A stretch of 64,000 nucleotides of DNA from Aurantibrevibacter sp041749595 (lineage in GTDB: Bacteria > Bacteroidota > Bacteroidia > Flavobacteriales > Flavobacteriaceae): the NCBI GenBank assembly GCA_041749595.1, contig JBGTBA010000075.1, forward strand, positions 1 through 64,000. Direction: 5' to 3'. The notes beneath the pieces were generated by a model. It ran no database searches. It had not been told where the DNA came from and saw only the letters and a list, made by a program, of their open reading frames with translations. A program made the position numbers and the translations under genes. Numbering within the stretch: position 1 is the stretch's first letter; every line of letters begins with the position of its first letter. Shown piece after piece: positions 1-5,985 of this stretch.

Positions 1-72
1 TATCCCTTAAGAAATAGAATCGACCTATAAACATTCAGGCTTATAGAACACTTTAAATAGAGGGGGCATAAT

Positions 73-87
73 GGGGCAGAAAGCCCC
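73..87. other. Short perfect hairpin upstream of the small lipoprotein gene
   Basis: GGGGC (73-77) and GCCCC (83-87) pair across the 5-nt loop AGAAA. No T-run follows on either strand within a few bases, so it is not a clear terminator. It may end the gene that lies to the left of the window or act in the leader of the small lipoprotein gene. Nothing else was recognised in 1-134. Confidence 0.3.
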
Positions 88-134
88 AAGGAATAGTTTT
101 GCCCCTAATTGATCAAAAATTAAATAAAACACAT

Positions 135-275
135 ATGAAAAAGCTATTTTTATTAGTGGCGATCCTTTTATCCCTAATTTATATGGGCAGTTGCGATGGC
201 AAAGAAGACAATTCAAGCATCGACATCATTATGCCCGTGGATAGTACAAGTACCGCCGTGACGGATCCGGAATAG
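135..275 (+). CDS. Small lipoprotein, 46 aa
   Basis: This short reading frame starts MKKLFLLVAIL, followed by a hydrophobic stretch and the lipobox-like MGSC (Cys at residue 20), then an acidic, Ser/Thr-rich tail (DGKEDNSS... to PE). This is the layout of a type II signal peptide, so the product is probably a tiny membrane-anchored lipoprotein. An A-rich leader precedes the ATG, as is usual in this phylum. It converges on folD, ending 10 nt before the end of that gene. No family was recognised and the function is unknown. It could also be a decayed remnant of a longer lipoprotein. Confidence 0.55.
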   Translation: MKKLFLLVAILLSLIYMGSCDGKEDNSSIDIIMPVDSTSTAVTDPE

Positions 276-284
276 ATAAAAGAT

Positions 285-1169
285 CTATTTTCTGCTCCTG
301 TGCCGCTCCCTTGCCAGCAAGGTGTTCTTTAAGAGCATGGCAATGGTCATTGGGCCAACACCACCCGGTACGGGGGTAATATAAGACGCCTTTTTGCTCA
401 CGTTTTCAAAATCCACGTCACCAGTGATGTAGTAGCCCTTTTCCTTGGTATCATCGGCAATGCGGGTAATGCCCACATCAATGACAACGGCATCGTCCTT
501 TACCATTTCGGCCTTTAAAAAATGGGGGACGCCAAGGGCAGAAATTATAATATCTGCCTGGGAAATAATCTGTGTAATGTTTTTGGTATGGCTATGGGTC
601 AATGTTACCGTGGAATTTCCAGGCCATCCTTTACGGCCCATTAAAATGCTCATAGGCCTGCCCACAATATGGCTTCTGCCAATGACCACTGTGTGTTTTC
701 CCTTGGTTTCCACATTATAACGTTCCAATAATTCCAAAATACCAAATGGGGTGGCAGGGATAAACGTGCTCATATCCAATGCCATTTTTCCAAAGTTCAT
801 GGGGTGGAAACCATCTACATCCTTATCGGGATCTATGGCCATGATCACCGCTTGGGTATTGATTTGTTCGGGCAAGGGTAACTGCACGATAAAGCCGTCT
901 ATGTTTTCGTCTTTGTTGAGTTCCTTTATCTTTTTCAACAATTCCTGTTCAGAGGTGGTGCTGGGAAGTCGTATTAGGGTAGATTCAAAACCCACGCGCT
1001 CGCAGGATTTTACCTTACTGCCCACATAGGTAAGGCTGGCCCCGTCATTCCCTACGATTATAGCTGCCAAATGGGGCACCTTTTCCCCTCTTTCCCGCAT
1101 CTTGGCCACCTCAGCAGCAATTTCTTCCTTTATTTCGTTTGATACCTTTTTGCCGTCGAGTAGCTTCAT
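285..1169 (-). CDS. folD: Bifunctional methylenetetrahydrofolate dehydrogenase / cyclohydrolase
   Basis: FolD interconverts 5,10-methylene-, methenyl- and 10-formyl-tetrahydrofolate in the cytoplasm, supplying one-carbon units. The 294-aa product has the usual family length. Visible landmarks are the Tyr48-x3-Lys52 pair (cyclohydrolase catalytic Lys) in TYVGSK, Gln96 in VQLPLP, Asp119 in KDVDGFHP, the NADP-loop signature GRSHIVGRP at 164-172, and the C-terminal PGGVGPMT at 268-275. The start MKLLDGKKVS is typical. It is the last of three leftward genes; the four-helix-bundle gene lies 40 nt upstream, separated by heptamer repeats, and ffh lies before that. No promoter was recognised directly upstream, so it may be read from the ffh promoter. 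Confidence 0.97.
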   Translation of the reverse strand: MKLLDGKKVSNEIKEEIAAEVAKMRERGEKVPHLAAIIVGNDGASLTYVGSKVKSCERVGFESTLIRLPSTTSEQELLKKIKELNKDENIDGFIVQLPLPEQINTQAVIMAIDPDKDVDGFHPMNFGKMALDMSTFIPATPFGILELLERYNVETKGKHTVVIGRSHIVGRPMSILMGRKGWPGNSTVTLTHSHTKNITQIISQADIIISALGVPHFLKAEMVKDDAVVIDVGITRIADDTKEKGYYITGDVDFENVSKKASYITPVPGGVGPMTIAMLLKNTLLARERHRSRK

Positions 1170-1180
1170 ATTGGTTTAAA

Positions 1181-1208
1181 GTTTAAAGTTCAAGGTTCAA
1201 AGTTTAAG
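1181..1208. repeat. Heptamer repeat tract (4 units) left of the four-helix-bundle gene
   Basis: The tract reads as four 7-bp units: GTTTAAA, GTTCAAG, GTTCAAA and GTTTAAG. The 14-nt core at 1188-1201 is the exact inverse of 1629-1642 on the other side of the four-helix-bundle gene. The 23 nt at 1181-1203 are exactly complementary, in opposite orientation, to 5925-5947 upstream of the methyltransferase gene. Confidence 0.85.
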
Positions 1209-1209
1209 A

Positions 1210-1605
1210 TTATGGGCGGTTGTACTTTGAACCTTTTAATTCTGAATTGATTAAGTAGTTTATAAATGCACTGATTTTTTTACTTTCCAGTAAAACAGTG
1301 TTCTGGTATTTTTCAAATTGTTCTTGATTAATGTAATTTCTATCCACGACCCGATAAAGCTGTGAACGCAATTCACCACATGAAGCTTTGGCTATGCTTA
1401 AAAACTGTATGAATTCCTTGTTACCATTTCTTTCAAAACCCTCAGCAATATTATCCATTATTGAGCCTGAGCTTCTATTTACTTGATTTTTTAACGCATA
1501 ATCCTGACTTAGTTCGGTCTCATTAAACAGCTGACTTATGTCTTTACAAATTTCCCTTGCGAGCTTCCAGACCTCTAAATCCTCAAACTTTTCAACTTTA
1601 GCCAC
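1210..1605 (-). CDS. Four-helix bundle protein (23S rRNA intervening-sequence protein family)
   Basis: The 131-aa product begins MAKVEKFEDLEVWKLAREIC and continues with KNQVNRSSGSIMDNIAEGFERNGNKEF (given here in parts: NQVNRSSGSIMDNIAEGF and RNGNKEF), the signature of the four-helix bundle family found in 23S rRNA intervening sequences of some bacteria and related to Avd of diversity-generating retroelements. Avd-type proteins form basic pentamers that bind nucleic acid; the role of chromosomal stand-alone copies is not established. It sits between folD and ffh and is bracketed by 14-bp perfect inverted repeats made of heptamer units. The 3' end of the gene itself (codons for KGSKY) contains the same heptamer word. 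No reverse transcriptase is nearby. The family is confident; a mobile origin is inference. Confidence 0.9.
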   Translation of the reverse strand: MAKVEKFEDLEVWKLAREICKDISQLFNETELSQDYALKNQVNRSSGSIMDNIAEGFERNGNKEFIQFLSIAKASCGELRSQLYRVVDRNYINQEQFEKYQNTVLLESKKISAFINYLINSELKGSKYNRP

Positions 1606-1614
1606 TATCCTTTC

Positions 1615-1642
1615 CTTAAACTTTCAATTTTGAACCTTGAAC
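1615..1642. repeat. Heptamer repeat tract (4 units) right of the four-helix-bundle gene
   Basis: On the minus strand the tract reads GTTCAAG, GTTCAAA, ATTGAAA, GTTTAAG. Positions 1629-1642 are a perfect 14-nt inverted copy of 1188-1201. The tract fills most of the 41-nt gap between the four-helix-bundle gene and ffh. Confidence 0.85.
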
Positions 1643-1646
1643 AAAT

Positions 1647-2984
1647 CTACCGCATCCCTTTCAGGCCGCCCATCATCTGCATCATTTTCTTGCCTCCCCC
1701 GCCTTGCATCATTTTCATCATCTTACTCATTTGTTCGAATTGCTTCAAAAGCTGGTTGATTTCCTGCACGCTTGTGCCGCTGCCCATGGCAATTCGTTTT
1801 TTACGATTGGCATCCAGTTTCGATGGGGTGGAACGCTCATCGGGTGTCATGGAATGTATTATGGCCTCGATATGCTTAAAGGCATCATCGTCCACATCCA
1901 AATCCTTAAGTGCCTTACCTGCTCCGGGAATCATCCCCATAAGGTCTTTTAGGCTCCCCATTTTTTTTATTTGCTGTATCTGACTTAAAAAGTCGTCAAA
2001 ACCAAACTGGTTCTTGGCTATTTTCTTTTGGATTTTCCGGGCCTCCTCCTCATCAAACTGTTCTTGGGCACGCTCTACCAAGGAAACCACATCGCCCATT
2101 CCCAAAATACGGTCCGCCATACGGGAAGGATAGAATACATCTATGGCATCCATTTTCTCGCCGGTACCAATGAATTTTATCGGTTTGTTGACCACGGATT
2201 TGATGGAGATGGCCGCACCACCACGGGTATCCCCATCCAACTTGGTAAGGATGACCCCATCAAAATTAAGGACATCATTAAAGGCTTTTGCCGTATTTAC
2301 CGCATCCTGGCCCGTCATGGCATCTACCACAAAAAGTGTTTCCTGTGGCGAAATGGCCTTATGGATATTGGAAATTTCCGCCATCATCTGCCCATCCACC
2401 GCCAAACGACCGGCCGTATCTATGATCACCACATTGTATCCATTGGCTTTTGCGTGGGCAATGCCCGCTTTGGAAATGGCTACAGGATCTTTACCTTCGC
2501 GATCGGAAAACACCGGGATCCCCAATTGCTCGCCCAAGATGTGCAATTGGTCTATTGCGGCAGGTCTATATACATCACAAGCGACCAGCAACGGTTTTTT
2601 TGATTTTTTGGATTTAAGGTAATTCGCCAATTTACCGGAAAAGGTGGTCTTACCGGAACCTTGCAGGCCAGACATAAGGATTACCGATGGGTTTACCAAC
2701 AGATTGATGCCCACCTCATTGCCACCCATGAGCTCGGTAAGCTCATCCTTTACAATCTTCACCATTAATTGGCCCGGTTGCAAGGTGGTCAATACGTTCT
2801 GGCCCAGTGCTTTTTCCCTAACTTTATTGGTAAATTCCTTGGCTATCCTAAAATTAACATCGGCATCCAATAGTGCCCGCCTTACCTCTTTTAAGGTTTC
2901 CGCCACATTGATCTCCGTGATCTGTCCATGCCCTTTTAAAACATGGAGTGCCTTATCTAATTTTTCGCTTAAACTATTGAACAT
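1647..2984 (-). CDS. ffh: Signal recognition particle GTPase Ffh
   Basis: Ffh binds 4.5S RNA and signal sequences of nascent chains and delivers ribosomes to FtsY at the membrane. The 445-aa product has the N domain (about 1-90), the NG GTPase with P-loop GLQGSGKTT at 106-114, DTAGRL at 189-194 and TKLDGDTRGG at 247-256, and an M domain with the KKMGSLKDLMGMIPG stretch. It ends in the usual Met/Gly-rich tail (MSKMMKMMQGGGG...). The length is typical. A -7 box lies 26 nt upstream of the start. It is the first of the ffh, four-helix-bundle, folD series. Confidence 0.97.
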   Translation of the reverse strand: MFNSLSEKLDKALHVLKGHGQITEINVAETLKEVRRALLDADVNFRIAKEFTNKVREKALGQNVLTTLQPGQLMVKIVKDELTELMGGNEVGINLLVNPSVILMSGLQGSGKTTFSGKLANYLKSKKSKKPLLVACDVYRPAAIDQLHILGEQLGIPVFSDREGKDPVAISKAGIAHAKANGYNVVIIDTAGRLAVDGQMMAEISNIHKAISPQETLFVVDAMTGQDAVNTAKAFNDVLNFDGVILTKLDGDTRGGAAISIKSVVNKPIKFIGTGEKMDAIDVFYPSRMADRILGMGDVVSLVERAQEQFDEEEARKIQKKIAKNQFGFDDFLSQIQQIKKMGSLKDLMGMIPGAGKALKDLDVDDDAFKHIEAIIHSMTPDERSTPSKLDANRKKRIAMGSGTSVQEINQLLKQFEQMSKMMKMMQGGGGKKMMQMMGGLKGMR

Positions 2985-3009
2985 GATCTTTATGTATTAA
3001 AGGGAATTG

Positions 3010-3017
3010 CAAATTTA
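3010..3017 (-). promoter_or_regulatory. Putative -7 box of the ffh promoter
   Basis: On the minus strand this reads TAAATTTG, matching the Bacteroidota -7 consensus TANNTTTG, 26 nt upstream of the ffh ATG. No good TTTG was found at the -33 spacing. Confidence 0.4.
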
Positions 3018-3064
3018 AGAATATGTATGGGAAGTGAGCCATTTGGCGAAAAAATATAAAATAG

Positions 3065-3096
3065 AAAAGGGCAACTTCTTTCGAAGCCGCCCTTTT
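3065..3096 (-). terminator. Hairpin terminator after the 160-aa lipoprotein gene
   Basis: AAAAGGGC (3065-3072) pairs with GCCCTTTT (3089-3096), with an inner CTTC/GAAG helix (3075-3078 with 3083-3086) closing a 4-nt loop. On the minus strand the stem is followed by a T-rich run, so it would end transcription of the lipoprotein genes just before the ffh promoter. Confidence 0.65.
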
Positions 3097-3120
3097 CAAA
3101 AGCTTGGGGCAAAAAAGGTA

Positions 3121-3603
3121 TTACAATTTCACGAAGGTCAGAAAATCGGTCCCTCCGTTACCACCACTAACATGGGTCAATTCAATCGTATTAGCGGAGA
3201 ATTTCAGGATTTCCCAATCTTCTGTCAGCCCCTCAAAATTGGGTGGTGTTGCAAAAAAGATATTAAAATCGACATCACTGCTACTTGGGTTGTCATCGCC
3301 GCTGGAATCGGAATCCGTTACGGACCAGGCTCCGGACACCGATAAATCACCATTAGTTGCAACCAAAGTACCGTCGTCGTTAAATGAGAATACAAAATTT
3401 GTAAAGTTGGCTGTTTCTTCCTTGTCCGTGTCAAAATAGAACGAGATGCGCCAATCCCCGCTTACCGCGGTAGATTTGATTGCGTTAATATCCGCTGGCG
3501 TAATCTGGTCATTTCCCGAATCACTTCCGCTATCGCAGGAAACCAAGGGCATTACGGAAATAGACAATAAAGAGGCAAGCAACAGTACTTTTTTCATTTT
3601 CAT
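3121..3603 (-). CDS. Lipoprotein, paralogous to the C-terminal module of its neighbour
   Basis: The 160-aa product has a type II signal peptide (MKMKKVLLLASLL...) with lipobox LVSC at about residues 20-23, then a Ser/Asp-rich linker and one globular module of about 110 residues. That module aligns by eye with the last ~110 residues of the 476-aa lipoprotein immediately upstream: GDW near the start, ETANFTNFVFSF against ETANYTGFDFSF, EDWEIL against DDWDIV, and IELTHVSGGNGG against IELKDISGGDGS. The fold is probably a small lipocalin-like beta structure; the function is unknown. The two genes are 23 nt apart in one unit ending at the hairpin at 3065-3096. Confidence 0.85.
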   Translation of the reverse strand: MKMKKVLLLASLLSISVMPLVSCDSGSDSGNDQITPADINAIKSTAVSGDWRISFYFDTDKEETANFTNFVFSFNDDGTLVATNGDLSVSGAWSVTDSDSSGDDNPSSSDVDFNIFFATPPNFEGLTEDWEILKFSANTIELTHVSGGNGGTDFLTFVKL

Positions 3604-3626
3604 TTATTTTAAAGCGTTTTGATTAA

Positions 3627-5057
3627 TTATGGTTTCTCAAACACAAGGGTATCGATGGAGCCATCCCCACCACTGATGTCCTTTAATTCTATTCGGTTCG
3701 CGGTTACGGAAACAATGTCCCAATCGTCCGTAAATTCCCCAAACGGATCCTCTACTCCCAGATTTAAATAGGCTTTAAGTTTTCCGTCGCTGTCTCGTAG
3801 CACCCTCCACAAACCTCTCTGAACCGGATCTGCGTTGGTACTTACCACTATCCTGTGATCCGTGGTGAAAGAGAAATCGAACCCGGTGTAATTTGCGGTC
3901 TCGTCCATACCATTATCCTTGTACTGGGCTACGACCCAATCTCCGCCCATCATTATGTTCCTTATTTCCGGAACATCACCGTCGCCGGAATTATCGTTGC
4001 ATACCCGCTCCAGGATCAATTCATAACCAGTTCCGGGAACCTCAAACTTTAACCGATTGTCCTTAAGATCGGACAAAGGCCATTCAAAACTAACGCCGGG
4101 TTCATCGCCCATGGTTATGGACATTACCAAACGGCCTTCCGCGTTTGCCGCTATTTCCCACGTACCCTCAGAGGTGGTTTCGCCATCACTTAAGGTAACA
4201 ACGCCTTCCGCCTCAAAATTAAATTCAAAGCCCAACAGGCGGTCCAATTCCTCTCCTTGGTTCTTTACCTTTTTAATGACCCAGGAACACTCGGCCAATA
4301 CGTTGCGCAGTCTTTCCAAACTTACCACACCATCCCCATCGTCATCTCCTTCATCATCAATATCATCACTGCAATCGTCCTTGGCATTTTCTATGATATT
4401 CGCCAATTCCGCATTGGTGTTCACCGTAACGGTCGTGCTGTCGGACAAGGTTAAGGATACCGGGAACTCTATGCTGATAAGATCATTATCATCCAATCCG
4501 GAAAAGAAACGTCTCAGTTCCATGTCGCTGTTCACGGCCACGTTGCCTGTCTGCTGATTGTTGATGTCGAACGTAAATAAGGTAAGTGGGTACACAAAGT
4601 CGATACATTTAATATGGTCATCGTCTTCATTATCGTCATCATCGCATTCCTTTACCAATTCACGGAAACCTTCCACTCCATTTATGGTGATTTCAGAAAA
4701 ATCGCCCAGCGTAATGGTAATGGGGAATACTATTTCCAAAAGATCACTGGAAATTTGTTTTAAAGCTTCCCTTATTTGTCCCAGATCTTCCCTGGAGTTT
4801 AATGTAATCTCTATTCCGTTCAGGTTCACCGTATATGGGAACTGAATGGCAAAACACCTAGCACCATCCACAATATCATCAAAAGAACCGTCATTGGAGG
4901 AGGTCCTTTCTATAAGTTTAGCGGTAGAAGAACTGGCCACAATGGTCTGAGGTTCATTCGGCTGCGGTAATTCCTCAAACTCACTCTGACAGGAATTGAA
5001 AATCAATGTTACACCCAGTAGGCCAGTGAACATTAGCTGTTTAAATAAATTTTTCAT
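3627..5057 (-). CDS. Multi-module lipoprotein, 476 aa
   Basis: The signal peptide ends in the lipobox-like FNSC (Cys about residue 23). Residues ~70-235 hold four divergent repeats, each with an IxFP-type start, a Thr-rich beta stretch and a helix ending in leucines (for example IQFPYTVNLNGIEITL and IEFPVSLTLSDSTTVTV). Acidic Asp-rich linkers (DDDDNEDDD, DDEGDDDGDG) separate regions. Two lipocalin-like modules follow, one around 250-350 starting near CSWVIKKV and one around 365-476 starting GGDWVVAQY; the latter is duplicated as the next gene. The protein is likely anchored to the outer membrane; no function is known. It is divergent from the ECF sigma gene (104 bp between starts), which may link its regulation to that operon. 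Confidence 0.85.
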   Translation of the reverse strand: MKNLFKQLMFTGLLGVTLIFNSCQSEFEELPQPNEPQTIVASSSTAKLIERTSSNDGSFDDIVDGARCFAIQFPYTVNLNGIEITLNSREDLGQIREALKQISSDLLEIVFPITITLGDFSEITINGVEGFRELVKECDDDDNEDDDHIKCIDFVYPLTLFTFDINNQQTGNVAVNSDMELRRFFSGLDDNDLISIEFPVSLTLSDSTTVTVNTNAELANIIENAKDDCSDDIDDEGDDDGDGVVSLERLRNVLAECSWVIKKVKNQGEELDRLLGFEFNFEAEGVVTLSDGETTSEGTWEIAANAEGRLVMSITMGDEPGVSFEWPLSDLKDNRLKFEVPGTGYELILERVCNDNSGDGDVPEIRNIMMGGDWVVAQYKDNGMDETANYTGFDFSFTTDHRIVVSTNADPVQRGLWRVLRDSDGKLKAYLNLGVEDPFGEFTDDWDIVSVTANRIELKDISGGDGSIDTLVFEKP

Positions 5058-5141
5058 AATGATTTGGATTTTATTTGTTCGTACAACCTTAAAACAACCA
5101 ACTTTAAAAATACCCTACCCTCTTTTTTGATTTTTTTAAGA

Positions 5142-5149
5142 TATATTTG
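5142..5149 (+). promoter_or_regulatory. Putative -7 box before the ECF sigma gene
   Basis: TATATTTG matches TANNTTTG. It lies 11 nt before the TTG start and 26 nt before the ATG start of the sigma gene, which favours the internal ATG at 5176. A TTTG occurs upstream, but only 12 nt away. Confidence 0.35.
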
Positions 5150-5160
5150 AAAAAAAATCT

Positions 5161-5673
5161 TTGGACAAGGACAAAATGGACAATGTATGCGAAGAACAGG
5201 TGTTTAGTTCCCTATTCAGGGCTAACTCTAAAACGGTATTCAATTCCATTTATTATAAATTTGGCAATGAGGAAAAAGCCTATGACGCTGTACAGGAAGC
5301 ATTTCTGAAATTATGGGAAAATTGCGCCAAGGTAAGTCCGGACAAAGCAAAATCCTTTGTATATACCGTGGCCAACAACCTATACCTTAATGTGCTGAAG
5401 GCCGAAAAGGTACGCTTGAAACATGCCGACAAAACCTTGGACACTTCCCATGAGTCTCCCGAATATCTTTTGGAACAAAAACAATATCAGGAAAAGTTGG
5501 AAGGGGCACTGAACCGGTTGCCCGAAAACCAGCGCACCACTTTTTTATTGAACAGGATCGACGGAAAAAAATATGCCGAGATCGCCGAGATGGAAGGCGT
5601 AAGTGTAAAAGCCGTTGAAAAACGGATGCATTTGGCCCTGAAGACGCTTCGGGAACAGATTGAAGGGATTTAG
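5161..5673 (+). CDS. ECF-type RNA polymerase sigma-70 factor
   Basis: The product is up to 170 aa from a TTG at 5161, or 165 aa from the ATG at 5176; the ATG is likelier because a -7 box lies so close to the TTG. Region 2 spans about residues 15-85 (NSIYYKFGNEEKAYDAVQEAFLKLWEN) and region 4 about 110-165, with a helix-turn-helix around YAEIAEMEGVSVKAVEKRM. Sigma factors of this type are held inactive by a FecR-like membrane anti-sigma and released by a TonB receptor with an STN domain. Both partners are present downstream at 8723 and 9618, but the methyltransferase gene lies between them and this gene. Probable targets include the receptor operon itself. Confidence 0.93.
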   Translation: MDKDKMDNVCEEQVFSSLFRANSKTVFNSIYYKFGNEEKAYDAVQEAFLKLWENCAKVSPDKAKSFVYTVANNLYLNVLKAEKVRLKHADKTLDTSHESPEYLLEQKQYQEKLEGALNRLPENQRTTFLLNRIDGKKYAEIAEMEGVSVKAVEKRMHLALKTLREQIEGI

Positions 5674-5985
5674 TTTAAGGTTTAAGGTTTAAGGTAAAAT
5701 TAAAAAGTTCCTGTCTTAGGTCAAAAAAAATAAAGAATAAAAATGTGCTGATTATACTTGAACTTCTTTTTTAACCTTTAGACATTAGACTTTCAACTTT
5801 GGACTTATAAAATTCAAATTCAAAAAACAAATTCAAACTCAAAAAAACCGGAAACCGGGAACCGGGAACTTTCAACTACTGGCTTTTGAACTGGAAAAAC
5901 GGATATCGGGTTTTGAAACGTTGGACTTTGAACCTTGAACTTTAAACCAACTGTGGGCGTGCAAACGACAACATAAAGACGGGAA
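5674..5985. repeat. Heptamer-rich intergenic tract upstream of the methyltransferase gene
   Basis: The 312-bp gap holds no gene. It contains (TTTAAGG)x3 at 5674-5694; AACCGGA-AACCGGG-AACCGGG-AACTTTC in 7-bp register at 5846-5873; and ACTTTGA-ACCTTGA-ACTTTAA at 5925-5945. Positions 5795-5816 are a direct copy (21 of 22 identical) of 8581-8602 on the far side of the methyltransferase gene. The order of words (AACTTTGGACT..., AAAACCGGAAAC, AACTTTCAACT) is the same in both flanks. Confidence 0.85.

Noticed and set aside
25..216. 63-codon minus-strand frame at the left edge
   Set aside because: It is antisense to the small lipoprotein frame at 135-275, which has a clear signal peptide and lipobox.
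1210..1605. Diversity-generating retroelement
   Set aside because: The four-helix-bundle protein is related to Avd, but no reverse transcriptase or template/variable repeat pair was seen in the window.
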